Shown here piece by piece: positions 35,838 to 44,819 of a stretch of DNA of 64,000 nt. The notes below the pieces were generated by a model. It did no database searches, was not told the origin of the DNA, and worked only from the letters and a program-made list of their open reading frames with translations. The translations under genes and the position numbers were made by a program. Origin of the DNA: JAFGOM01 sp964605795 (GTDB taxonomy: Archaea; Halobacteriota; Methanomicrobia; Methanomicrobiales; Methanospirillaceae). Position 1 is the stretch's first letter. Every line of letters starts with the position of its first letter. The stretch lies in NCBI GenBank assembly GCA_964605795.1, contig CAZSDZ010000005.1, forward strand, positions 26,477 through 90,476, given 5' to 3'.

Positions 35838-36042
35838 TACCGCTTTTTCTCCCCTTCACCTCTACAATTCATTCCTGGTCCGTTATTTTTGCAAACGGGA
35901 AAAAATTTTATAAGGATAATAAAGAGTAAACCGGGAAGAGGGTTTTTTTCTGAATGATAGATTCCATAGATTTATCATGTTTTAGGACACAAACTACCCT
36001 ATAACACCAGTAACGCGTCAAGGTACCGTTACGGAGAGTATC
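35838..36042 (+). promoter_or_regulatory. Rubrerythrin upstream region with TATA box
   Basis: 205 bases. TTTTATAA at 35906-35913, next to an A-rich BRE-like stretch, is the best TATA candidate; it would give a leader of about 105 bases. GGAGAG at 36033-36038 is the ribosome-binding site of the rubrerythrin gene. Confidence 0.5.
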
Positions 36043-36615
36043 ATGAAACTTTCAGGAAGTCAGACAGAAAAGAACCTGCTCGGGGCATTCGTAGGAGAAT
36101 CCCAGGCCAGAACCAGGTACCAGTTCTTTGCGAGTGTTGCAAAGAAAGAAGGATTTGAACAGATATCTGCCATTTTTACCGAGACTGCAGACAACGAGAA
36201 GGAACATGCAAAGTTGTTCTTTAAAGCCCTGGAAGGAGGCGAGGCAGAGATAACCGCCTCGTTTCCGGCAGGGGTAATCGGAACAACAGCCGAGAACCTG
36301 AAGGCGGCTGCAGAAGGAGAGAAACATGAATGGGGCATTTTATATCCTTCATTTGCCGAAACTGCAGAAAAAGAAGGTTTTTCTGACATTGCCAATACAT
36401 TCCGTCAGGTAGCAACGGTTGAAGCACACCATGAAGAACGGTACAGAACATTACTTCGAAATATTGAGAGCGGTGCTGTCTTTTCCCGGAAAACCGAAGT
36501 CTCGTGGAAGTGCAGAAATTGTGGTCACATCCATACCAGTGCAACTGCTCCTCTCGAGTGCCCGGTCTGTTCCCATGCACAGAGTTATTTTGAACTGTGG
36601 TGTGCAAATTACTGA
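36043..36615 (+). CDS. Rubrerythrin
   Basis: 190 residues. The N-terminal four-helix domain carries the di-iron ligands in FVGESQARTRY (Glu19), DNEKEHAKLFF (Glu and His near 52-54), EGEKHEWGILY and EAHHEERY, and the C-terminal rubredoxin-like domain has two CxxC pairs (CRNCGHIHTSATAPLECPVCSH). Rubrerythrins reduce hydrogen peroxide in anaerobes using electrons from rubredoxin or a flavoprotein. The flavodoxin-like protein downstream is a possible partner but has its own spacing of 179 bases. Length and motifs are standard. Confidence 0.95.
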   Translation: MKLSGSQTEKNLLGAFVGESQARTRYQFFASVAKKEGFEQISAIFTETADNEKEHAKLFFKALEGGEAEITASFPAGVIGTTAENLKAAAEGEKHEWGILYPSFAETAEKEGFSDIANTFRQVATVEAHHEERYRTLLRNIESGAVFSRKTEVSWKCRNCGHIHTSATAPLECPVCSHAQSYFELWCANY

Positions 36616-36794
36616 TACCGGGGTTCATTTCCCCGATTTGAGAGCAAAAGAACAACCGGATTAATTAATCTTTCGAGTTGCAGTTTCCGTTAAAAAATCA
36701 CTGGCTCTCTTCTTTTTTTAAATATCAGGTGGACTGAGGCAATAAACGTCAATACCCTGATACGTGTGCCCGTACCAATCTAGTACGCAAGACC

Positions 36795-37295
36795 ATGAGT
36801 ACGATCCTTATCACCTATAAAACCCGGACAGCATCAACAGCAGAGATATCTCAGGCTATTGGGAATGAACTGACCACCATGGGGTATGACGCTGTTATCT
36901 CCCCGATACATGAGGTATCATCCATAGCGATGTATGATGCCATCGTGTTAGGAGCACCGGTCTACATGGGGCATGTGGAAAAAGAACTCTTCTCGTTTGT
37001 AAAGGAGGAACGAGAACTCTTAAAAACCAGACCCTTTGCAATCTTTGTGGTCGGGATTGCACCGGTTCTCCCTGACGAGAACGGAGTTATTAACCTTCTT
37101 GACCAGATAAAAAAGACCATATCTCCATTAGAACCGGTTGCCGTGACGATGTTTGCAGGCAGACTGGAACGGGAAAAGGTATCGTTTGTAAAGAGAAAAC
37201 TGATAGATCTCATGAAAGTTCCCACAGGGGACTTCAGGAACTGGGATGATATACGGGCCTGGGCACAAAATCTCCCGGCTCTTTTCTTTAGCTGA
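36795..37295 (+). CDS. Flavodoxin-like (HemG-type) protein
   Basis: 166 residues with the flavodoxin layout: an N-terminal FMN phosphate loop ILITYKTRTASTAEISQAI (T/S-rich loop at 8-15), a central strand AIVLGAPVYMGHVEKELFSFV that matches the family's GxPxYxGxxxK and a FAIFVVGIAP strand. The layout is closest to the protoporphyrinogen-oxidase-like flavodoxins (HemG/ menaquinone-dependent type). It probably binds FMN and acts as an electron carrier or flavin enzyme. Separate upstream region, no overlapping neighbour. Haem biosynthesis is unlikely to be its job in a methanogen, so the precise role is open. Confidence 0.75.
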   Translation: MSTILITYKTRTASTAEISQAIGNELTTMGYDAVISPIHEVSSIAMYDAIVLGAPVYMGHVEKELFSFVKEERELLKTRPFAIFVVGIAPVLPDENGVINLLDQIKKTISPLEPVAVTMFAGRLEREKVSFVKRKLIDLMKVPTGDFRNWDDIRAWAQNLPALFFS

Positions 37296-37432
37296 CCGGA
37301 TACCGGGATTATTTCAAGGATTGGGAAAAAACAGATCCAAACCTTTCATTCTGTTTTTTTAATAGATCAGAACGATTCCGCTACTGCCTGATATCAGGAA
37401 CGATGAAACCTTGCACATACTCTCTATTGGGA

Positions 37433-37909
37433 TCATTTATGGTACGGTTCATTTCGGTTTATTCGAAAAGCACGATATAACTGTTCCAGCAGCAGGAACC
37501 GTGCAACTTCATGGGAGAATGTCATCGGTGAAAGGGAGAGGAGTTCATCTGCCTCTCCTTTTACCGCTTCAGAAAGACCATACGGTCCGCCGATGATAAA
37601 CACGATCTTATGGGGTCCGTCAAGAGAGAAGATTTTTAATCGTTCTGCAAAAGAGAGACTGGAATACGGTTTACCTGACGGATCCAGTGCCCACACATAG
37701 GATCCAAGGGGTATTTCCTTACCTATCCGTTCTCCTTCCCTCCTGCAGGACTGCTTTTTGGCATCATCGCGGGCCTCACCACCCCGGTCATCAGGGATCT
37801 CAGTTATGGTGCAGGTCACGTATGGGCGGATACGGGCAGAGAAATCACCGATAGCCTCAAGAAGGTATCGTTCCCTGACTTTGCCAACTGCCAGAATCGT
37901 GATCTGCAT
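37433..37909 (-). CDS. rlmH: 23S rRNA (pseudouridine1915-N3)-methyltransferase RlmH
   Basis: 158 residues of the SPOUT methyltransferase superfamily. Seen: the opening MQITILAVGKVRERYLLEAIGDFSARI, the SAM-binding knot segments KIVFIIGGPYGLSEAV and the family ending TFSHEVARFLLLEQLYRAFRINRNEPYHK (compare bacterial RlmH, EQIYRA...GEPYHK). Methylates a pseudouridine in helix 69 of the large-subunit rRNA. RlmH is universal in bacteria and present only in some archaea, so a bacterial origin is likely. Monocistronic; the upstream region on the minus strand is 221 bases to the next gene. Confidence 0.93.
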   Translation of the reverse strand: MQITILAVGKVRERYLLEAIGDFSARIRPYVTCTITEIPDDRGGEARDDAKKQSCRREGERIGKEIPLGSYVWALDPSGKPYSSLSFAERLKIFSLDGPHKIVFIIGGPYGLSEAVKGEADELLSLSPMTFSHEVARFLLLEQLYRAFRINRNEPYHK

Positions 37910-38130
37910 AATCTCCTGCTCAGGTAAGGGAAACCAAAAAAATATTCATCTCTGTTTTACGAAATTGTTGCTATTTTCGTTTTCCCTCATGATTAAGGGA
38001 CGGATAATCCTTCTATCCTTATGCATCCGTCCTAATCCGGTGACAGATAAATGAGACTCATAGCGAGATCTGTCTCATCTGATAAGATTCCGTCCGGGTC
38101 TGTCATACTGAAAAACCCATTGAAGAAGTC

Positions 38131-39078
38131 CTAAAAGATCTCGGCACCGTCATCGATAGGTTCGTCAACCGGCTTACCAGAGAAGGCATCTATCTCCCGG
38201 ACATGCTTCCCTTTTACCTGCCAGACCGGGAGATAAAGCGGTTGTATCTCAAGATGCACCCACTCACTTGAAGGGATGATTTGTTTCTCTTCATACGTTA
38301 TTGTCTCCCCGGTCACCTTCTTCATTCTGATGTCCCGTGACAGGTTATCCAGAAGATGCTTCCTGATGAACTCCTGTGCATCCTCTTTTTTTATGGACGG
38401 TTCAAGGAGCGTGGCTTTCTCTGGAATCTCACGCAGAACGATTGTTGCCGGATCGACATCAATAAATCTTCCGGTCAGACTGCTACAGGCACCAGTACCA
38501 GACTCGTTCCATGTAACGACCTTACCTGCATAGACATCTTCCGCATTGCAGGTAAACTGGTAGAACCAATACGGGACAAATAATAAAACCACACGAGCTG
38601 AAGGGTCCTTCTCTGCATTTATTTCATCCTGCGATATCCGTACCGGCAGGTGAGCAATTCTTCGGGTATCCTTCTCTCCGGTTGTGGGATTCCCATTCTC
38701 ATACCATGATTGTATCGAGAGATTTTTTGATGGTATCACGAGTTTTCTCTTTAAAATACCAGAAAGAACAGCCTGCCCTGCATATCTGGCAAAATCGTCA
38801 GGATACCAGACCGTGCAACCCGGAGCCGATATGGTGCTCGAAAAAGTAACAACCAGTTTATTGGCTTTTGTCTCGGTCTCTTTCATCATAACCTGATATT
38901 CCTGCTCTGAGAAGACCGAAACCTCGGCAGGATCATCAGAACAGAGGATCAGAATAACATCATCCCCCAGGTACGCTGATAATGAAAGGGGTGGATCCGC
39001 GTTGTTCACGGTATACCCTGCTGCACGAAATATATCTGATACTGCCTGAATTGCCCGCTCCCGAATCTTTTGATCCAT
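38131..39078 (-). CDS. Uncharacterised methanogen protein, possibly nuclease-fold at its N-terminus
   Basis: 315 residues from ATG 39078; an upstream in-frame ATG (39150) would overlap the divergent NrpR-domain gene. I do not recognise a family. The N-terminal part (about 1-125) alternates helix and strand (RERAIQAVSDIFRAAGYTV, VILILCSDDPAEVSVF, KLVVTFSSTISAPGCTVWYP) and resembles restriction-like folds without a clear catalytic set. The C-terminal half ends in a beta-rich unit ITYEEKQIIPSSEWVHLEIQPLYLPVWQVKGKHVREIDAFSGKPVDEP, a pattern seen in domains that follow small protease or zinc-ribbon modules. It is divergent from the DUF128 protein across 59 bases. Confidence 0.55.
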   Translation of the reverse strand: MDQKIRERAIQAVSDIFRAAGYTVNNADPPLSLSAYLGDDVILILCSDDPAEVSVFSEQEYQVMMKETETKANKLVVTFSSTISAPGCTVWYPDDFARYAGQAVLSGILKRKLVIPSKNLSIQSWYENGNPTTGEKDTRRIAHLPVRISQDEINAEKDPSARVVLLFVPYWFYQFTCNAEDVYAGKVVTWNESGTGACSSLTGRFIDVDPATIVLREIPEKATLLEPSIKKEDAQEFIRKHLLDNLSRDIRMKKVTGETITYEEKQIIPSSEWVHLEIQPLYLPVWQVKGKHVREIDAFSGKPVDEPIDDGAEIF

Positions 39079-39137
39079 TACTTTACTGTTACCCTGTGAC
39101 AAAGAACTATTTTTCGATTGCGATACGATATGATACC

Positions 39138-39887
39138 ATGATGAGTGCACCCCTCAAATTTGTAAACCACCGGATAGAGGAGTATGCAATGCAGGTGACA
39201 TTGGATCCAAGAACAGGGGCTGGAACGGTTGTCTATAATCTCTCACTCATCCATGAGAATGACTTTGGTCAGGCGATATCAATTATCCGCGATACCTGCA
39301 GAGCAGGTATTGCACCGAGTCATCTTCTTGGAATAAAAAATCCCGGTGAGATGATACATGATTACATAATCCCGAAAGACAGGATCGGACTGATTACCAT
39401 CTGCAGCACGACCCTTGACGGATTGCTTATCAGGAGAGGAATTCCACTCAATCCAATCGGGGGTGGTGTCGTGGAGATCGTCGGAAATGTTCCACGACGT
39501 TTTACCCATCTCATCAGGTATGACTGTACAACCATCGATCCGCTCCAGGTTCTTATATCTGAAAAGACAACATCCATCACAAAAGTGATGGATACCGGAT
39601 CCGGCTGTGTTCTTGCGAATATCAGGGAGTGTCACATGGAGACTGAACCGGTCATCGAGGAGATCTTAGATGAATTATCAGGAAGTATCTTTTCAGGGAT
39701 TCTGGAGCTGGGACTTCCTAATACACCATCATTAGGAGTCACGGTAAGTCCCCAGTACATGGGTATCGTAACTCTTGGAGGAACGAACCAGATGGCTGCG
39801 ATCCGTGAAAGCGGTATTGAAATTGACATTCGGGCGATAAAAGGCATCATTGATATCAGGGAACTTGATTCCATAGAAACCCTGTGA
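39138..39887 (+). CDS. Stand-alone NrpR (DUF128) domain protein, no helix-turn-helix
   Basis: 249 residues matching one effector domain of the archaeal nitrogen regulator NrpR: VNHRIEEYAMQVTLDPRTGAGTVVYNLSLI, RAGIAPSHLL, IGLITICSTTLDGLLIRRGIPLNPIGGGVVEI, and LGVTVSPQYMGIVTLGGTNQMAAIRESGIEID. In full NrpR this domain senses 2-oxoglutarate and represses nif/gln genes. Here the N-terminal winged helix is absent: the frame continues upstream for 52 codons but those residues have no HTH pattern and run into the divergent gene. In Methanosarcina a split arrangement exists (NrpRI with HTH, NrpRII without), so this fits an NrpRII-like partner; the cognate HTH partner is not in the window. I start at ATG 39138; Met at 39141 is equally possible. 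Confidence 0.8.
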   Translation: MMSAPLKFVNHRIEEYAMQVTLDPRTGAGTVVYNLSLIHENDFGQAISIIRDTCRAGIAPSHLLGIKNPGEMIHDYIIPKDRIGLITICSTTLDGLLIRRGIPLNPIGGGVVEIVGNVPRRFTHLIRYDCTTIDPLQVLISEKTTSITKVMDTGSGCVLANIRECHMETEPVIEEILDELSGSIFSGILELGLPNTPSLGVTVSPQYMGIVTLGGTNQMAAIRESGIEIDIRAIKGIIDIRELDSIETL

Positions 39888-40144
39888 GATAAGGTGGATA
39901 GTATCCCTGATACCGGGATTATCACCTGCCGGATTTCTTTTTAAGACCATTTCTATACCGAAAACCTGGTAGCCGGGCAGGACCGGATCGGGTAAAGCGC
40001 GGAATTAATTGATTAAAAACCAAAAAAATGAGTACATGATCCTGCAATGATTGATATTATGATACCGGCATCCCTTTGGTAATTTTCTTGCAGAAAGTCC
40101 CGGATACCATTGTTTTTAAAAAGGAGAAGAAATAAGTAATCTCT
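39888..40144. other. Intergenic region before phosphoglucose isomerase
   Basis: 257 bases. TTTTAAAAA at 40114-40122 is a TATA candidate only about 26 bases before the ATG at 40145, implying a leaderless or nearly leaderless transcript; the AAGGAG next to it at 40121-40126 is too far from the start to act as a ribosome-binding site. Nothing else recognised. Confidence 0.45.
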
Positions 40145-40849
40145 ATGAATACCTGGCAGGACCTTATAAAAAGAAAGAAACCGGATCTGAGAAGAATTGA
40201 GGATATTCGAGACCTGCTTGCGGTCCCTGACTGTCCGTACGAGAAATCCTTGTATGAGATGTACCGGGATCTCGCTCCTGATGAAAAGAGCCATGAATGG
40301 CTTTTGGCAAACACGATCCGGTATGACATTACCCGTATCCCTGCTGCGACGCTCTGTGGTGAGTACGTCAAGACAAAAGGACATTACCATCCGTCGGCAC
40401 CTGGTGGCAGTTCGTATCCCGAGATCTATGAGGTTTTACAGGGAATCGCGTGGTACCTTATCCAGAAGCAGGATCTCTCTTCAGTCTTCCTTATCGAGGC
40501 GAAAACCGGCGATAGTGTGATAATTCCTCCTGGTTATGGACATGTTACCATAAATCCTGGTAAAGAGGATCTGGTGATGGCAAACCTCGTTTCTGACGAG
40601 TTTTCGAGTGTATACGGGATATATGAAACATTGAAGGGCGCAGCATATTACGTGTTTGAGGACGGGACTATCAGGAAGAATCCGGCATATTCTGACGTTT
40701 CTCCCCTCAAAAAAATAAACGCTGCTGACATACGCATCCCCGATACCCTGGCCCGGGGTTCGCTCTTACGTTACATCGGTGATGAGAAACGCCTGTTATT
40801 CTTAAATAAACCCCATCTGTTCCCGGAATTGACCTCTCTTATCCCATAA
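40145..40849 (+). CDS. Cupin-type glucose-6-phosphate isomerase
   Basis: 234 residues. Archaeal metal-dependent PGI: interconverts glucose-6-phosphate and fructose-6-phosphate. The cupin metal site is visible as TKGHYHPSAPGGSSYPEIYEVLQG (two His and a Glu) and PGYGHVTINPG (the second His, near 135). Together with the ROK kinase at 18339 this suggests use of hexose or glycogen stores. It overlaps the end of convergent nadE by 11 bases. Known cupin PGIs are shorter (about 190 residues); the extra N-terminal 45 residues (MNTWQDLIKRKKPDLRRIEDIRD...) and a small C-terminal tail are typical of Methanomicrobia and related groups. Confidence 0.9.
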   Translation: MNTWQDLIKRKKPDLRRIEDIRDLLAVPDCPYEKSLYEMYRDLAPDEKSHEWLLANTIRYDITRIPAATLCGEYVKTKGHYHPSAPGGSSYPEIYEVLQGIAWYLIQKQDLSSVFLIEAKTGDSVIIPPGYGHVTINPGKEDLVMANLVSDEFSSVYGIYETLKGAAYYVFEDGTIRKNPAYSDVSPLKKINAADIRIPDTLARGSLLRYIGDEKRLLFLNKPHLFPELTSLIP

Positions 40850-41579
40850 GAGAGGGTGCTGGTTCCCGCTTATGTCTCCCGGTTTGTACTTTTGCCAGAA
40901 CCGTCTGCTCGATATCAGTCTCCGGTACCCAGTTGTGCCTGATAAGATTGTGGAGTGCAGAATCAATCTCATGATAAGAAAGCCCCAGTTCCTTCTCATC
41001 TGTCTGGCCTGCATACAACCCTGCGGTAGGTACCTTCTTTACAATCTCCCCGGGAACACCCAGTTCTTTCGCAAGGATGCAGACATCTTCCTTAAACAGA
41101 TGAAGTATCGGCTGAAAATCTGCTGCATTGTCTCCGTATTTTGTACAGTAGGAGAGGAGATACTCAGTTTGGTTTGAGGTACCACAGACCAGCAGATTAT
41201 CCCGGTTGGCATAGTAATACAGGATGGTCATCCGTATTCGTGCCATCAGGTTCCCAAGAAGATAGGGCGTGTCAACAAAACCCGGGAGATGAGAATAGGC
41301 ATTAAGAACGGATCCTATCGGCGTCTCAAGGAGCGGGATCCCAAGTCCGGTACAGAGCGTACAAACATCAGTTCTATCCTGCCCGGGAGTAACAGTACTT
41401 GGCATAAAAAGACCCCATACGCGATCCCGCCCGACGGCACGGGAACAGAGGGTTGCAACAAGGGCTGAGTCTATTCCCCCTGAAATACCAATGATATACC
41501 CTTTTGCACCGGATTTTTCGAGATGTTCCGCAATTTTTGTCTCTATCCGGTTGATTCGATCCTGGTTGAAGCGGTTCAT
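40839..41579 (-). CDS. nadE: NH3-dependent NAD+ synthetase
   Basis: 246 residues. Adenylates and amidates nicotinic acid adenine dinucleotide to NAD+ using ammonia. Seen: the ATP-pyrophosphatase P-loop GISGGIDSALVATL (near 29-41), the NaAD-binding ARIRMTILYYYANRDNLLVCGTSNQTEYLLSYCTKYGDNAADFQPI and the loop KVPTAGLYAGQTDEKELGLSY. No glutaminase domain, so free ammonia is the donor. Length normal for archaea and the first ATG is used. Converges on the PGI gene. Confidence 0.95.
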   Translation of the reverse strand: MNRFNQDRINRIETKIAEHLEKSGAKGYIIGISGGIDSALVATLCSRAVGRDRVWGLFMPSTVTPGQDRTDVCTLCTGLGIPLLETPIGSVLNAYSHLPGFVDTPYLLGNLMARIRMTILYYYANRDNLLVCGTSNQTEYLLSYCTKYGDNAADFQPILHLFKEDVCILAKELGVPGEIVKKVPTAGLYAGQTDEKELGLSYHEIDSALHNLIRHNWVPETDIEQTVLAKVQTGRHKREPAPSLMG

Positions 41580-42028
41580 TCGTATCGTACCTGATAATGT
41601 AGGATCCCGGAATTAATGATACAGATGCAGGTCATTGCATCGTAGATCCCATTTTGATTCAAATGCACGTCTCCTGGTGATAGTGCGATATCATTACAAT
41701 CCGGTTTTTTGTTCAGTATGTATTGCAGTTGTATCAACTAAAATTATATCCTTTTTCTCTCACAGGAACGCCTTTCCCAGGGTTTGGTTTTTGTAACCAA
41801 TAACCCTGATTAGGCCGGAAATACCATCCCAACCTATAAAAATACCATGAGCAAATATCAGAGGCATCACGATGAAGGAATCTCATAGATCTCAATCTTC
41901 CTAACCTGCCCGCACGATACCCGTCAGTCAATCCCCCGGACAGGGAACAGGAGAAGAACAGGAAGATCAATGGAATGCCATACTATCTGAGGAAGAATAG
42001 TCTGGATATCAATTAAGGCAGGGCACAT
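41580..42028. other. 449-base leader/intergenic region upstream of the DtxR-like gene
   Basis: An imperfect hairpin at 41778-41808 (CAGGGTTTGGTT pairing with AACCAATAACCCTG, one two-base bulge) and a TATA-like CTATAAAAAT at 41834-41843 that would give a leader of about 165 bases. A tiny frame at 41848-41889 (MSKYQRHHDEGIS) could be a leader peptide; with two histidines it might be metal-sensitive, but that is speculative. No larger gene found. Confidence 0.4.
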
Positions 42029-42478
42029 ATGGAAAAACCCAATGTATCAAAGAGAAGCGAGGATCTTCTGGAAGCAATACTCGAGATAGCCAGTGAGAAA
42101 GGATATGCCAAATCACGGGATATTGCAGCCGCTCTGCAGATAACTCCTGCAACGGTTACCGACGGGTTTAAACGTCTCGCTGCCGCAGACCTGGTTCATT
42201 ATGAGCCATATGGTGGCGTAACCCTGACAAAGGCGGGAAATGCCATTGCCAAAAGGACACGGGAATGTCATCAGGTTATCCGCAGGCTCCTTATCCATGC
42301 CGGTGTCGGAGAAGATATTGCAGACAGGGACGCCTGTATCATGGAACACGGACTCTCTCCAGAATCATATGAACAACTCAAACGTGTTCTGCTCTTTTTG
42401 GAAGAATGCCTAAAAGAAGAGGATACCTCCCGGCTCTTTGAAAAAATTGTTTTTGAGGACCGAAAAAAGACAGGATGA
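42029..42478 (+). CDS. DtxR/MntR-family metal-responsive transcriptional regulator
   Basis: 149 residues. N-terminal winged helix (SEDLLEAILEIASEKGYAKSRDIAAALQITPATVTDGFKRLAAADLVHYEPYGGVTLTKAG, about 10-70) followed by the DtxR dimerisation/metal domain with Cys, His and Glu ligands in RECHQVIRRLLIHAGVGEDIADRDACIMEHGLSPES. It likely represses iron or manganese uptake genes when the metal is bound. No C-terminal SH3-like domain, which is common in archaea. No target gene is adjacent, so the regulated operon is elsewhere. The ATG lies inside a CATATG; no strong ribosome-binding site. Confidence 0.88.
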   Translation: MEKPNVSKRSEDLLEAILEIASEKGYAKSRDIAAALQITPATVTDGFKRLAAADLVHYEPYGGVTLTKAGNAIAKRTRECHQVIRRLLIHAGVGEDIADRDACIMEHGLSPESYEQLKRVLLFLEECLKEEDTSRLFEKIVFEDRKKTG

Positions 42479-42581
42479 AACCCCTGCACAGACCCTTTTT
42501 TAATCCTTGCTCACAAAAAATTCTGAATCTGATACAAAAGATGTGAAAAGACAGGTAGTATTCAAAAGAGTTGATGTATCG

Positions 42582-44819
42582 TTATGCATTCCGGTACACC
42601 CCTTTGGGCATATGCATCTCAAACCGTGCTCCTGATCCGGGTTCCCCGTTCTCGATGACATCTATCCCGGTGATAGCAAGAACCTGGCGGATAAGGAACA
42701 ATCCAAACCCGGTATTTTTACCATAACCACGTTCGAAAATGAGTTCTTTTTCATGGGCACCAATCCCTTCCCCGTCATCTGTACAGATTAAAACAAGATC
42801 CCCTTCCTGTTTTTCATATGAGAATGAGATTGTTTTTGTTGTTATGCCATGTCGCATTGAGTTCTCAATGAGATTGTAAAAGACTTTATAAAGCAGAGGA
42901 TCAGCATAGATCTCAAGATTACCGGTGTCGATTCTTATTTGTATTGTACTAGTATCAAGGGAAGCTGCTACTTCCGTGATCAAAAGGGAGACCCGCTTCC
43001 ATTCCGGGTTGTTGATACCAATAGTCTGGTAATCACGGGTAAAGGTTACCTGGCGTTCAATGGTAGATGCTATCTCCTGAGCACGCAACAGGTATGTTTG
43101 TATCTTTGAAACGTCAGATGACCCTCGTGAGAGCTCAAGATAACCCGAGAGAGCGGTGAGCTGATTTAAGACATCATGTCGGGTAATGCTGGATAGGAGG
43201 TTTAACTTGTTATTAGCCTGCATCAATGCATCAGATGCTCTCTTCTGCTCTGTGATATCCTCTAACGTCTCGATTGCGCCTATCATCATCCCTTCGTCAT
43301 CCTGGATCGGAGCGGCAGTAAAAAAGAGCCAGGTACCGTTCTCGCCCAGTTCAGGAAAGAAATCGGTACCTTCGTATGCCCATTCCACAAACCGGGACTC
43401 GGTCACCTTATCGTTGTACAGGACCGGGATCTCTGATTCAGCACCATCTACCAGCAGATCTGCAAGACATGGCCGTTTTTTATCATAAAATGCCCGCCAG
43501 TGGTTATCGGTTCCAATCACCTCTGATACCGGTATCAGGGTGCACTTCTCAAGTGCATGATTCCAGTAGATGATCCGGTGATTGTTATCAATTACAAACT
43601 GAGGAACCGGACAACCCTGAACAATCGAGTAGAGTCGTGCCTCATTCTCTCGTAATTTTATCTCTGCTTTTCTCTCTTCGGTGATATCATGGATGATAGA
43701 GTAGAGCAGGGATCTCCCTTTGACCGGTATCGGTCCTGAGTATATCTCAACAAACCGCTTCTCTCCGGAAGAAAGGTAATGAGACGAGAAGAAGTGCTTT
43801 GCCGGCTCATGTATGGCACAGGAGAGATCAGCCCGGATCTTTTCCTCAGGTAACCGGTTTAAGGAGGAGAGGTTCAAACTGGTCAGAGTTGTATAGGAAT
43901 ACCCGTAAAACCGGGACGCAGCGGCATTTGCATCGGTGATATTGCCGGTATCTGGATCGATAAGAAGTGAGACCGAGTTATTTTCATAAAAAAGAGCACG
44001 GTACTGCTCTTCACTCTCCCGCAATAAAAACTCGGTATTCTTCTGCCGGGAAATGTCCTCGAGCGTCTCGATTGCCCCGATAATTTCGCCCTCTGCATTG
44101 CTGATAACCGCAGCAGTAAAGTTCAGCCAGACTCCGCCTGTTCCCATATGGGGAAAGAAGTCGATGGCCTCAAAGGCACCCTCTACAAGCCGGGATGGCG
44201 TATACTTTCCTTTATACCAGTCGGGTATCAGGGATACCTCTCCATCCACCAGAAGATCTGCCATGCATGGCCTGGATTCCGGGTAAAATGCCCGCCAGTG
44301 AGTATCGGTTCCGAGGATCTCTGATGCCGGTATTCCACTGTATTTCTCGAGAGCCTCGTTCCAGAGGATTACATGATGATTTTTGTCTATGACAAACTGG
44401 GGGATGGGAGAACCATTAATATAGGCAATGAGCCGGCTTTGACTCTCATGGAGTTCGTCCCGGGTATCCTCAAGTTCATGAATCTTTTCCTGTAACTCTT
44501 CACCGGTGGCGAACAACTCCTGCATGGCAGCAGATAATTCCAATTCACGGGGAGAGGCCTCATCCATTCCCCGAAACGTGCAGAGAATAAAAGGGGTATC
44601 CTTGTTTATGCCTAAAAGGACCCTGATAAGTTCTGTATCATATAATCCCGGTACTTTCGGATCAGAGACGATGAGATCGTATTTCTTCTTCTGGAGAAGC
44701 CCGATAGCTTCCGGGATTGATTCTGCACAATCGACATCACGAAAACAGTCTCGGATAAGAATATTTCGTGCAAGTTCGAGTAATGCTGGATCCTTTGCAA
44801 CATACAAGACAGATACCAT
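42582..44819 (-). CDS. PAS sensor histidine kinase with a degenerate receiver domain
   Basis: 745 residues, cytoplasmic. The N-terminal receiver-like domain (1-105) has lost both metal-binding acids (VLYVAKDP where VLYVDDEP is expected) and the conserved Lys (CTFRG for FTGKG), though Asp53 in LIVSDPKVPG is present, so it is unlikely to be phosphorylated normally. A coiled coil (about 90-125) leads to three PAS units; the first and third are internal duplicates sharing SPIPQFVIDxNH, GTDxHWRAFY and RPCxADLLVDG (a Cys-containing variant). The kinase core has LLSSITRHDVLNQLTALSGYLELS with the phospho-His, and ATPase motifs (ENSMRHG, DDGEGIG, GYGKNTGFGLFL). A minus-strand TATA candidate, TATATAAATAG, lies at about 44936-44946. 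Confidence 0.9.
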   Translation of the reverse strand: MVSVLYVAKDPALLELARNILIRDCFRDVDCAESIPEAIGLLQKKKYDLIVSDPKVPGLYDTELIRVLLGINKDTPFILCTFRGMDEASPRELELSAAMQELFATGEELQEKIHELEDTRDELHESQSRLIAYINGSPIPQFVIDKNHHVILWNEALEKYSGIPASEILGTDTHWRAFYPESRPCMADLLVDGEVSLIPDWYKGKYTPSRLVEGAFEAIDFFPHMGTGGVWLNFTAAVISNAEGEIIGAIETLEDISRQKNTEFLLRESEEQYRALFYENNSVSLLIDPDTGNITDANAAASRFYGYSYTTLTSLNLSSLNRLPEEKIRADLSCAIHEPAKHFFSSHYLSSGEKRFVEIYSGPIPVKGRSLLYSIIHDITEERKAEIKLRENEARLYSIVQGCPVPQFVIDNNHRIIYWNHALEKCTLIPVSEVIGTDNHWRAFYDKKRPCLADLLVDGAESEIPVLYNDKVTESRFVEWAYEGTDFFPELGENGTWLFFTAAPIQDDEGMMIGAIETLEDITEQKRASDALMQANNKLNLLSSITRHDVLNQLTALSGYLELSRGSSDVSKIQTYLLRAQEIASTIERQVTFTRDYQTIGINNPEWKRVSLLITEVAASLDTSTIQIRIDTGNLEIYADPLLYKVFYNLIENSMRHGITTKTISFSYEKQEGDLVLICTDDGEGIGAHEKELIFERGYGKNTGFGLFLIRQVLAITGIDVIENGEPGSGARFEMHMPKGVYRNA

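Noticed and set aside
41734..41970. 78-codon minus-strand frame before the DtxR-like gene
   Set aside because: No family and it overlaps the hairpin and TATA candidates that suit the plus-strand gene better.
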